Origin: Oscillospiraceae bacterium | Lineage (GTDB): Bacteria; Bacillota; Clostridia; Oscillospirales; Oscillospiraceae | NCBI GenBank assembly: GCA_017458085.1 | Contig: JAFTGE010000107.1 | Span: 1-33,050 of the forward strand | Direction of reading: 5' to 3' | Length of the DNA stretch: 33,050 nucleotides | Shown: positions 7,047-14,285 of the stretch, piece after piece | Layout of the letters: every line of letters starts with the position of its first letter | Numbering within the stretch: the stretch's first letter is position 1 | The notes under the pieces: generated by a model | The model's database searches: none | Told to the model about the DNA's origin: nothing | The model's input: only the letters and a program-made list of their open reading frames with translations | Program-made: the position numbers and the translations under genes

Positions 7047-8402
7047 TTATTCTCCGGTCTGCGGATTTGTACCATAAATTCTGTCAAAGCCGTAGTAATC
7101 GGCCATATAGCTGTTCGGCCAGTTGTCCGGCTCGAACCGGTCCAGATCCTTCGATTCAAAGAAGGGACTGTACTTTGTGGCATAATAGATCCTGGAGAGC
7201 GTAACCTCGCGCTCCCCGGCATCCAGCGCCCGGGCAATGATGGCGTCCCGTTGGCGCTGCTGATACCAGGCCGAACCGACATCCCCCACGCCATAGATCA
7301 AATTCACCGCAAAAGCAGCGCTCAAGACGGCGACGGCAGCCCGGCAGGAAAGGCCGGACGCGGTCTCCAGCAGTTCCGGCAGGAGCATCACACAGGCCAG
7401 AATCAGAAAATACAGCGCGGTGATCTTGCACCGGTGGGGATAGTTCACGGCGACGATCAGCATATAGTTCGATGCCAGAGCGCCCAGCGCAAAGCCAAGG
7501 GAGGCAAAGCGTCTGGAGAAGGAAACCTTCCGTGCGACCGCCAGCACCATCAGCACGATCCACGCCGTGCACAACACGCCCAAATCCTTCTCCAGCACCT
7601 CGGTCACATCGGGGATCTTTCGCAGCAGCGTCACAAGCTCCAGGCCGCCCTGCTTGGTGTGCTCCGCCGGCAGACTGTGCAGCACCGCATAGCCGATCAC
7701 TGCGGCAAGGATCGGCAGCCACAGCCACCGGGCTTGTCCCTTGCGTCCGCCGTTTTTCATGCAGTAAAGCAGGATGCCGATTGCAATCAGAATGGCAACA
7801 AAGGAGGTGATCTCCGACCACGTACCGAAAAGGAAGGCTGCTGCGCAAAACAGCAATCTCTGCCACCAGCGCCCTGGCATGCGGAACCAGGAGCCGCTCT
7901 CCGGTCCGAAATAGAGCGTGAGATACGGGCGCAGGAAAAACATGCCGAACGCAACCGCCCACAGATAATTGAGCGCGCCCACCTGCCAAAGGCAGACTTG
8001 GCCGAAGGCCGGCACAAAGTTCCAAAAGCACATTACAACAACGGCATAGAGAAGGGCACTGCGCTGTTTTCCCGCGTTGCAGACACAATAGCCGGAGAGC
8101 ATCAGCCAAAGGAAAACGCCGCTGTTGAACAGATCGAAGACTGTTTTCGGCATCAGGTTAAAAACCTGCTCCAAAGCATGGGGAAGCAGACGGCCGTTCA
8201 TGGTATAGGCATGGTTAAGCATAGACGGCACGATATCCCCCAGGCCACGCAGCCGCTCGCCGGTGGCAAAGCTGAACATATAGCAGAAGTCATCCGAAAT
8301 ATACGGCGTCATCGCATTTAAAAGAAAGAAAAGCAGAAAGCTGAGTCCCGCCGCAATGCGCAGCGTGACGGAGGAAGCATTCCACGCTTTCAATTTGTCC
8401 AT
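7047..8402 (-). CDS. DUF6056-like polytopic membrane protein
   Basis: 451 residues with many hydrophobic helices. Motifs include TPYISDDFCYMF (acidic pair at 37-38, in the first loop), NGRLLPHALEQVF, and GQVCLWQVGALNYLWAVAF, which I associate with DUF6056, a family with GT-C-like architecture and no proven activity. The start is the ATG at 8400-8402 with a perfect AGGAGG seven bases before it; an upstream in-frame start (8438) has no such site. A soluble tail of about 80 residues at the C-terminus is rich in aromatic and acidic residues. It lies between the sulfatase-like gene (96 nt away) and the GT-C-like gene. Confidence 0.72.
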   Translation of the reverse strand: MDKLKAWNASSVTLRIAAGLSFLLFFLLNAMTPYISDDFCYMFSFATGERLRGLGDIVPSMLNHAYTMNGRLLPHALEQVFNLMPKTVFDLFNSGVFLWLMLSGYCVCNAGKQRSALLYAVVVMCFWNFVPAFGQVCLWQVGALNYLWAVAFGMFFLRPYLTLYFGPESGSWFRMPGRWWQRLLFCAAAFLFGTWSEITSFVAILIAIGILLYCMKNGGRKGQARWLWLPILAAVIGYAVLHSLPAEHTKQGGLELVTLLRKIPDVTEVLEKDLGVLCTAWIVLMVLAVARKVSFSRRFASLGFALGALASNYMLIVAVNYPHRCKITALYFLILACVMLLPELLETASGLSCRAAVAVLSAAFAVNLIYGVGDVGSAWYQQRQRDAIIARALDAGEREVTLSRIYYATKYSPFFESKDLDRFEPDNWPNSYMADYYGFDRIYGTNPQTGE

Positions 8403-8498
8403 AGGTATCCTCCTATCAGTCGGTTTCCTCCGATGCACCGGCGCGCTTCTTTTGCGCCTTGGCCGGCTTCCCGATCCGGCCGGACGCCGAAGGGACGC

Positions 8499-10154
8499 TC
8501 ACCGCGTATAGATTCGGCCCGACGGCCGCAGCGTCTCCATATCCTCCGCCTGACCGGTCTGGATATATTCCTCAAACCGGGTGATGTCCCGCCAGTCGTG
8601 ACGCAGGAAACGGCGCTCGCGCGTCTGTCCCGCCTGCCAGTCAAAGCAGTCGCCGCCCGGCGCGCCGTCCAGCAGCTTCCGGAAAGCGTCCACGATATCC
8701 TCATGGGAGACCGGCGCGTTGTTGACGGCGAAGGGATGCGATTCGCCGCGGCCCTTGATCAGCAGCAGCGGATGCTGATTATAGTTGGTATCGTCGAGGG
8801 CAGGGTTATACCCGTGGTCGGCCATGAAAACAAGGACCGCGTTGTCGTATGCGCCGCAGGCCTTCATCTGCTCGATCAATCGCAGCGCGATGGTCAGGCT
8901 GGCCTCGATGCCGCTTTTATAGGTGGCGTTTTCACTGCGGGTAACATCCCGGAGATAGACAAAGGGGTTGTGCGCGCCCTCAAGCTCAATGTATTTGAAG
9001 GTTTTCTCCGGCCGCAGACGGATCGGCTCCGACTGGTTCAGGCGGCTGTAGAAGCCCTCGTTCGACCAGTCGTAATAGCCGAGGTCCCCGCCCTGACGAA
9101 ATTCACGGAAGGTTTGGAGGCGGCGCTGCAGATTATAGCCGGGGCGTTTAAGGTCCCAGGGCGCATACTTGACCAGCGCCATGCGCACGACCATCACCGC
9201 CATCTCCTTTTTCGAGCCGATGACCGGATCGTCGGGGCGCATATTCTCAAAACGGCCGTCGAACAGATCCATGGAAAGATAGAAGTTGTCCATGTCGTAA
9301 AGCCCGAGCCGATAGCCCTTCTCCTCCAGCCGCCCAAGCAGCGGCGAGGCCGCCATGGCCTCATTGACAAAGCTGTCATAGTCCTGCTGCGCCTCATACC
9401 AGCGTCCGGTCAGGATCAGCGGAACGGAGCACTTGGTGTTGGGGTAGCCACTGGTGGTATTGTCGTAATAGGTAAAATCGGCAAAGGCAGTCTGATAAGT
9501 GGGATCGGCGGCGATGATCTCCTCAAAGGCGCAGGCATCGACCGCGTCCAGATGGACAACGATGAAATTCTCCTGCTCCGACATGCTCAGCAGTTCCTGA
9601 TCGGTGGAGGCCAGAACCTCATGCCGCCCCGAGCCGCCCGTCAGTACCAGACCGACCAGCGTCAGCGCCAGCAGCAGCGTCATGCCGCCGCCCAGCGCAC
9701 CTGCCGCAAGGCGAAAACGCACCTCCCGCAGGCGCCACAGCAAAAGCCCCGTCACAAGCGCACAGCCGAGCCAGCACAGCACGGAAAGCAGGCGCTGCTT
9801 CGGATAGGCGTTCCAGTCAATGAGCGCCCCGTTCAGCCCCGGCAGACCCGCGACCAGAAAGTTCCCCTGCACATAAAAGCCCAGCACCAGAAGCATCAGC
9901 GCCGCCGTAGCCAGCGTCAGCACGCGCGCGCCGAGTCTCCGCGCCAGCAGCAGAGCCATTGAACACACCAGCAGCCCCGCCGCAAATAAAACCAGCGTAT
10001 AGGGGAGCATCTGCCCGGCGGAGAACCAGAAATCATCCCGGTTGGTCAGCAGCAATTCAAACGGCGCATAGACAAAGAGCATAAAGCACAGCCCGAGACT
10101 CAGCAGCAGCCCGGGCAGGAGGCTCCGAAGAAACGCCTTTTTCTCGGACTTCAT
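8499..10154 (-). CDS. Membrane-anchored sulfatase/phosphotransferase-like enzyme (alkaline phosphatase superfamily)
   Basis: 551 residues. Four or five hydrophobic segments (about 9-32, 50-70, 78-105, 122-140, 153-173) anchor an extracellular catalytic domain. Catalytic features are IVVHLDAVDACAF (metal ligand D203), YPNTKCSVPLILTG (nucleophile probably T240, as Thr in LtaS/EptA-type enzymes; no CxPxR sulfatase motif), HNPFVY (H395), FMADHGYNP (D446/H447) and QHPLLLIKG (H461). The missing formylglycine motif argues for a phospho-group transferase, such as a phosphoglycerol or phosphoethanolamine transferase, rather than a true sulfatase. Substrate unknown. The ATG follows AGGAG inside the end of deoC; the genes are 6 nt apart, which indicates co-expression. 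Confidence 0.8.
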   Translation of the reverse strand: MKSEKKAFLRSLLPGLLLSLGLCFMLFVYAPFELLLTNRDDFWFSAGQMLPYTLVLFAAGLLVCSMALLLARRLGARVLTLATAALMLLVLGFYVQGNFLVAGLPGLNGALIDWNAYPKQRLLSVLCWLGCALVTGLLLWRLREVRFRLAAGALGGGMTLLLALTLVGLVLTGGSGRHEVLASTDQELLSMSEQENFIVVHLDAVDACAFEEIIAADPTYQTAFADFTYYDNTTSGYPNTKCSVPLILTGRWYEAQQDYDSFVNEAMAASPLLGRLEEKGYRLGLYDMDNFYLSMDLFDGRFENMRPDDPVIGSKKEMAVMVVRMALVKYAPWDLKRPGYNLQRRLQTFREFRQGGDLGYYDWSNEGFYSRLNQSEPIRLRPEKTFKYIELEGAHNPFVYLRDVTRSENATYKSGIEASLTIALRLIEQMKACGAYDNAVLVFMADHGYNPALDDTNYNQHPLLLIKGRGESHPFAVNNAPVSHEDIVDAFRKLLDGAPGGDCFDWQAGQTRERRFLRHDWRDITRFEEYIQTGQAEDMETLRPSGRIYTR

Positions 10155-10160
10155 GCCTGC

Positions 10161-10817
10161 TCAGCACTCCTGCTCCATGGCAAGCTTGACGATGCGGCTG
10201 GTGCCGAGACGCTCGGCGCCGAGATTGATAAAGTCCTCTGCGTCCTGCAGAGAAGAGATGCCGCCGGCGGCCTTGACCTTCACAGAGGGAGCGCAGTTTT
10301 CCCGCATGAGCTTCACGTCCTCACGCGTAGCGCCGCCCTTGGAAAAGCCGGTGGAGGTCTTGATGTACTCCGCGCCGGATTCGGAAACGATACGGCACAG
10401 GTGCAGCTTCTCTTCCTCGGTCAGCAGGCAGCACTCGATGATGACCTTGAGGAGCTTGCCGCGGGTGGCCTCGCGCACGGCGCGGATATCGTTTGCCACG
10501 TCGACCCAGCAGCCGTCCTTGACCATGGAGAGATTGATGACCATGTCGATCTCGTCGGCGCCGTTCTTGACCGCGTCCGCAGCCTCAAACGCTTTCGCGG
10601 CGCTGGTCATGTAGCCGTTGGGGAAGCCGATGACCGTGCAGATGGTGAGCTTGTCGCCCACATAGCGCTTGGCGCCGGCCACATGGCAGGGCGGAATGCA
10701 GACGCTGGCGCAGTTGTAGCGGATGGCCTGGTCACACAGGGTGCGGATCTCCTCACTCGTGCAGTCGACACGCAGCAGGGTATGGTCGCATTTTTCAAGA
10801 ATTTCTTTCATATCCAT
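10161..10817 (-). CDS. deoC: Deoxyribose-phosphate aldolase
   Basis: 218 residues. DeoC cleaves 2-deoxyribose-5-phosphate to glyceraldehyde-3-phosphate and acetaldehyde in nucleoside catabolism. The Schiff-base lysine sits in YIKTSTGFSKGGAT (K153), the second catalytic lysine in VKAAGGI (K182), and the acidic residue in DEIDMVINL (D91). KVIIECCLLTEEE is also typical. The start chosen is the ATG at 10815-10817, behind AAAGGAGT; the open frame extends upstream across the promoter. Unlike common deo loci there is no nucleoside phosphorylase, phosphopentomutase or cytidine deaminase nearby. Instead deoC leads a string of envelope genes, whose transcription may depend on its promoter. Confidence 0.96.
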   Translation of the reverse strand: MDMKEILEKCDHTLLRVDCTSEEIRTLCDQAIRYNCASVCIPPCHVAGAKRYVGDKLTICTVIGFPNGYMTSAAKAFEAADAVKNGADEIDMVINLSMVKDGCWVDVANDIRAVREATRGKLLKVIIECCLLTEEEKLHLCRIVSESGAEYIKTSTGFSKGGATREDVKLMRENCAPSVKVKAAGGISSLQDAEDFINLGAERLGTSRIVKLAMEQEC

Positions 10818-10854
10818 GGAATTACTCCTTTTTTCTCTGCAAAATGATGCGTCT

Positions 10855-10883
10855 ATTATAACCCGCCCGGCCGTCATATTCAA
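10855..10883 (-). promoter_or_regulatory. Promoter of the deoC-led cluster
   Basis: TTGAAT (10878-10883), 17-nt spacer, TATAAT (10855-10860) on the minus strand, about 35 nt upstream of deoC. I see no other convincing promoter before the four downstream genes. It lies back to back with the start region of the SSB-like gene. Confidence 0.78.
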
Positions 10884-10933
10884 GTACGGAACCGGAATAT
10901 GATGGACTATCTCACGAAAAGGACGGCTTGACC

Positions 10934-11560
10934 ATGGACATGAACTTTGAGAACAACCTCATCCAACTCTGCGGCGTGATGGGCGCGGCACCGGTATACT
11001 CTCACGCGGCCCGGGGCGAGCGCTTTTACACCTTCCCGCTGGTGGTGGAACGTCTGAGCGGCAACAGCGACACGCTCAACATCGTCCTGCGCCGGGAGCA
11101 GCTGGAGGCCGTGGAGGTCAGCGAGGGAGAAAAGCTCAGTGTCCGGGGCCAGCTGCGCAGCTTCAATAACCGCCGCGGAGAAGGCGCAAAGCTCGTCATC
11201 ACGGTGCTGGCCGAGGAAATCGTCCTCTGCGACGAGCCGGACGAAAACCACGTATGGCTCACCGGCACGCTCTGCAAGGCGCCAAACGTGCGCGTCACGC
11301 CCCTGGGTCGGGACATCTGCGACCTGATGCTGGCCGTGAACCGGCACTATGGCCGCTCGGATTATCTGCCCTGCATCTGCTGGGGGCTTCAGGCGCGGCA
11401 GGCCGCCCAGTGGTCCGTGGGCACACGGCTGCACCTGGAGGGGCGCTTCCAGAGCCGCCGCTACATCAAGATGAGCGAGGACGGCCCCATCGACCGTGTC
11501 GCCTTCGAGGTCTCAGTCACCGAGGTTGCCGCGCTCAGCGAGGCGGAAAGTCTCGCTTGA
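10934..11560 (+). CDS. Single-stranded DNA-binding protein-like, tandem OB folds
   Basis: 208 residues in two SSB-type OB domains. Domain 1 (about 5-95) begins NNLIQLCGVMGAAPVYSH. Domain 2 (about 102-200) contains WLTGTLCKAPNVRVTPLGR, then ICDLMLAVNRHYGRSDYLPC, a well-preserved SSB motif. Ordinary SSBs have one OB fold plus an acidic DxDIPF-type tail; this protein has two folds and lacks that tail (it ends SEAESLA), so it is a double-domain Clostridia form and probably not the main replication SSB. The ATG at 10934 is about 10 nt from AAGGA; a TTG at 10928 is less likely. It may act in recombination or repair, which is inference. Confidence 0.82.
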   Translation: MDMNFENNLIQLCGVMGAAPVYSHAARGERFYTFPLVVERLSGNSDTLNIVLRREQLEAVEVSEGEKLSVRGQLRSFNNRRGEGAKLVITVLAEEIVLCDEPDENHVWLTGTLCKAPNVRVTPLGRDICDLMLAVNRHYGRSDYLPCICWGLQARQAAQWSVGTRLHLEGRFQSRRYIKMSEDGPIDRVAFEVSVTEVAALSEAESLA

Positions 11561-11591
11561 TACGAGCTTTTGGGAGCTTTTGCCGAAGCCC

Positions 11592-11620
11592 TTGACCGCC
11601 GCCCATTCTTGCGTTATGTT
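11592..11620 (+). promoter_or_regulatory. Possible promoter of the small exported protein gene
   Basis: TTGACC (11592-11597), 17-nt spacer, TATGTT (11615-11620). The predicted start lies almost on the GGAGG ribosome site, so the leader would be extremely short. Treat as tentative. Confidence 0.4.
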
Positions 11621-11639
11621 AACTTTCGGAGGTGGTCTT

Positions 11640-12188
11640 ATGTGGAAAAAATCGGTCTTGCTCCTGGCGGCGCTTGCCCTGACGGTGAGCGCCCATCTGC
11701 AGCCCAGCTGCGACTTCACCGTCGCGGGAGAGCGCATTGCCGTCGGCTGTACGCCGGGCGCGGCGCGTCGGGCAGAGGCGGCGGCCCTGGCCGCAGCGGA
11801 AGAAATCTGCCCCGAAGCGGCGGTTCTGCCGGCGGTCAGACGGCATGTGCGCCTGACGCTGCGCAATCCCGGTACAGACGCGGCCCGTCTGTCAGACGCG
11901 CTGCTGCGCTCTACGCCCGGCGTTACCGTCAGCGACGGGGTCTATGTCGATGGGACACGGCTGGGCAGCGTTCGAGACGGCGCGCTGTTCTCCGCGCGGC
12001 TGCGCCGCTACATCGTCAACACCACGCCAACCTGGGCGGTCTCCGGCATGCTCAGCCAGAAGCTCACGGTGCAAACCGAGTACTGCCGCGCGGGGCATGA
12101 GGTTACGGAGGACGATATGGTACTGCTGGTCACCGGCGCGGCCCCGGTCTTCTACTACGATCTCAGCGGCAACACCGCCACCGCGTAA
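11640..12188 (+). CDS. Small exported protein of unknown function
   Basis: 182 residues. The N-terminus MWKKSVLLLAALALTVSA is a classic signal peptide, probably cleaved after a VSA or similar site. The mature part starts with a cysteine-containing stretch (PSCDFTVAGERIAVGC), an Ala-rich helix, and a pattern with VYVDGTRLGSV that resembles the small 'name-of-variable' domains preceding G5/M23 modules in Clostridial cell-wall hydrolases. It ends at residue 182 with no peptidase, so it may be a stand-alone or truncated relative; this is a loose resemblance. ATG at 11640 with a strong GGAGG. It faces mnmG convergently and shares the terminator at 12187-12225. Confidence 0.7.
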   Translation: MWKKSVLLLAALALTVSAHLQPSCDFTVAGERIAVGCTPGAARRAEAAALAAAEEICPEAAVLPAVRRHVRLTLRNPGTDAARLSDALLRSTPGVTVSDGVYVDGTRLGSVRDGALFSARLRRYIVNTTPTWAVSGMLSQKLTVQTEYCRAGHEVTEDDMVLLVTGAAPVFYYDLSGNTATA

Positions 12189-12225
12189 AAAAATCACCTG
12201 TGATCAAAGAATCACAGGTGATTTT
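12187..12225. terminator. Bidirectional terminator overlapping the end of mnmG
   Basis: Perfect 15-bp stem: AAAATCACCTGTGAT (12190-12204), loop CAAAGA, ATCACAGGTGATTTT (12211-12225). Seven U follow on the minus strand. The last mnmG codons and its TGA lie inside the stem, and the plus-strand gene stops right before it. Confidence 0.9.
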
Positions 12226-14086
12226 CCATATAGACCATCAGCACCGAGATGTCCGCCGGGGACACGCCGGAGATGCGGCTGGCCTGGCCGAAGTTTTCAG
12301 GGCGGATCTTTTCCAGCTTCTCCCGCGCCTCAAGGCGCAGGCCGGTGATGGCCGCGTAGTCGATGTCAGGCGGGAGCTTCCGCCGCTCCATGCGGGAAAA
12401 CTCCTCCACCTGCCTGAGCTGGCGTTTGATGTAGCCGTCGTACTTGAGGCGGATCTCCACCTGCTGCGCCACAGCCTTGGGCAGCGCCGGGCGCTCCGGG
12501 TCAAAGGGCGCGGTGTCGGCATAGCTGATCTGCGGACGGCGGATGAGCTCCGCCAGAGAAAAGCCCGAGGCGATGGGCGCGGTCCCCTTCCCGGTCAGCA
12601 TGGCGTTGAGCGGCTCAGACGGCGCAAGGTGCGTATGCTCCAGGCGGTCAAGCTCCGCGTCCACGGCGGCATACTTGTCCAGCACCCGCCGATACTGCTC
12701 CTCGCTCACAAGGCCGAGGTCCCTGCCCCTGGCCGCCAGGCGCTGGTCGGCGTTATCCTGCCGGTGCAGCAGGCGGTATTCGCTGCGGGAGGTCATCATG
12801 CGATAAGGCTCGTTGGTGCCCTTGGTGACGAGATCGTCGATGAGCGTGCCGATATAGCCGTCACTGCGGCGGAGGATGAAGGGCTCCCGCCCCAGCAGCC
12901 TGAGCGCGGCGTTGACCCCGGCCACAAAGCCCTGGACCGCCGCCTCCTCATAGCCGGAGGAGCCGTTGAACTGCCCCGCGCCGTAGAGTCCGGGGATTTT
13001 CTTGCTCTCCAATGTGGCGTAAAGCTCGGTGGGGTCGACGCAGTCATACTCGATGGCGTAGGCGCAGCGGGTCATCTCCGCATGCTCCAGCCCCGGGACG
13101 GTGTGCAGCATCTCAATCTGCACCTCCTCCGGCATGGAGGAGGAAAAGCCCTGAATATACAGCTCCTCCGTGTCCAGGCCCATGGGCTCCACAAAAAGCT
13201 GATGCCGGGGTTTATCGGCAAAAGTCATGACCTTGGTCTCGATGCTCGGACAGTAGCGGGGGCCGACGCCCTCGATCACGCCGGAATAGATGGGACTGCG
13301 GTCCAGGTGGGCACGGATGATGGCATGGGTGCGTTCATTGGTATAGGTCAGGTAGCAGACCGCGCGGTTGCACGGCGCGGTTTCGGTGGAAAAGGAAAAG
13401 GGCTCGGGCTCCACGTCGCCGGGCTGCAGCTCCATTTTGGAAAAGTCCACCGTGCGGGCATTGACCCGCGGCGGCGTGCCGGTCTTAAACCGGCGCATGC
13501 TCAGACCCAGCTCCCGCAGGCGCTCGGCCAGCGGCACCGCCGCGGCCAAGCCGTCCGGCCCGGAGGAACGCAGCACCTCGCCCACGAGGGTGCGGCCGTC
13601 GAGATAGGTCCCCGACGCGACCACCACCGCGCGGCAGCGGTACACCGCGCCCGTGTGCGTCGTGACGGAGCAGACCGCGCCCTGATCGTCCAGGCCGATG
13701 TCCACCACCTCCGCCTGCTTGAGGCGCAGGTTCTCCTGCTTCTCCAGCCGGTGCTTCATCACCTGCTGATAGCGGCGGCGGTCCGCCTGCGCACGCAGGG
13801 AGTGCACCGCCGGGCCCTTGCCGAGGTTGAGCATGCGGTATTGAATGCACGCCTCGTCCGCGGCCTTGGCCATCTCGCCGCCCAAAGCATCCAGCTCCCG
13901 CACCAGGTGGCCCTTGCCGGTGCCGCCGATGGCAGGATTGCAGGGCATGTTGCCCACGCTGTCGAGGTTGACGGTGAAGCACACCGTGTCCAGCCCCAGG
14001 CGCGCGGCGGCAAGCGCGGCCTCGATCCCGGCGTGGCCCGCGCCGATGACGGCGATATCACATTGTCCGGCGTTGTAGGTAATCAC
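12212..14086 (-). CDS. mnmG: tRNA uridine-5-carboxymethylaminomethyl modification enzyme MnmG (GidA)
   Basis: 624 residues, full length. With MnmE it installs the cmnm5 group on U34 of several tRNAs, using FAD and folate. Visible features are the FAD-binding GAGHAGIEAA (about 15-24), NMPCNPAIGGTGKGHLVREL with the conserved cysteine, AVVVASGTYLDGR, KTGTPPRVNARTVDFS, and the C-terminal helical region with the KYDGYIKRQ motif that contacts MnmE. The start is a GTG at 14084-14086 behind GAGGAG. It usually sits beside mnmE and rsmG; here it stands alone between convergent and divergent genes, with its own promoter (14123-14152). Confidence 0.97.
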   Translation of the reverse strand: MITYNAGQCDIAVIGAGHAGIEAALAAARLGLDTVCFTVNLDSVGNMPCNPAIGGTGKGHLVRELDALGGEMAKAADEACIQYRMLNLGKGPAVHSLRAQADRRRYQQVMKHRLEKQENLRLKQAEVVDIGLDDQGAVCSVTTHTGAVYRCRAVVVASGTYLDGRTLVGEVLRSSGPDGLAAAVPLAERLRELGLSMRRFKTGTPPRVNARTVDFSKMELQPGDVEPEPFSFSTETAPCNRAVCYLTYTNERTHAIIRAHLDRSPIYSGVIEGVGPRYCPSIETKVMTFADKPRHQLFVEPMGLDTEELYIQGFSSSMPEEVQIEMLHTVPGLEHAEMTRCAYAIEYDCVDPTELYATLESKKIPGLYGAGQFNGSSGYEEAAVQGFVAGVNAALRLLGREPFILRRSDGYIGTLIDDLVTKGTNEPYRMMTSRSEYRLLHRQDNADQRLAARGRDLGLVSEEQYRRVLDKYAAVDAELDRLEHTHLAPSEPLNAMLTGKGTAPIASGFSLAELIRRPQISYADTAPFDPERPALPKAVAQQVEIRLKYDGYIKRQLRQVEEFSRMERRKLPPDIDYAAITGLRLEAREKLEKIRPENFGQASRISGVSPADISVLMVYMENHL

Positions 14087-14122
14087 GGCTGTTCTCCTCT
14101 GTTGTCGGTTTCATACTACGAG

Positions 14123-14152
14123 ATTTTACCATTCCCGGAGGCGGCACGTCAA
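14123..14152 (-). promoter_or_regulatory. Promoter of mnmG
   Basis: TTGACG (14147-14152), 18-nt spacer, TAAAAT (14123-14128) on the minus strand, giving a leader of about 30 nt. Confidence 0.7.
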
Positions 14153-14175
14153 ACACAAGATATGTGAACACCAAA

Positions 14176-14205
14176 AAAATCCGCACAGGATTTTGTGCGG
14201 ATTTT
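14176..14205. terminator. Terminator-like hairpin between two divergent promoters
   Basis: Perfect 12-bp stem AAAATCCGCACA-ggattt-TGTGCGGATTTT. The minus-strand reading has seven U after the stem. It lies upstream of both the mnmG promoter and the 14208-14236 promoter, so it does not end either gene. It may stop antisense transcription entering mnmG. Confidence 0.6.
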
Positions 14206-14207
14206 AC

Positions 14208-14236
14208 TTGACCCGGCGGCGCGGGAATACTATAAT
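14208..14236 (+). promoter_or_regulatory. Promoter of the surface-protein gene
   Basis: TTGACC (14208-14213), 17-nt spacer, TATAAT (14231-14236), about 50 nt upstream of the ATG at 14286. Confidence 0.8.
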
Positions 14237-14285
14237 GTTTACATAAGACAAAAATCGCCTGTTCTCGCGGGAAAGGAGTGCGGAA

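Noticed and set aside
7004-7294. N-terminal extension of the second GT-C-like protein
   Set aside because: It overlaps the end of the DUF6056-like gene in another frame and lacks hydrophobic or domain character; a good ribosome site supports the ATG at 7003.
11496-11639. N-terminal extension of the small exported protein
   Set aside because: It overlaps the SSB-like gene and would bury the signal peptide; GGAGG supports the ATG at 11640.
12200-14167. 655-codon open frame opposite mnmG
   Set aside because: mnmG is certain; the antisense product is His/Leu/Arg-rich with no family features.
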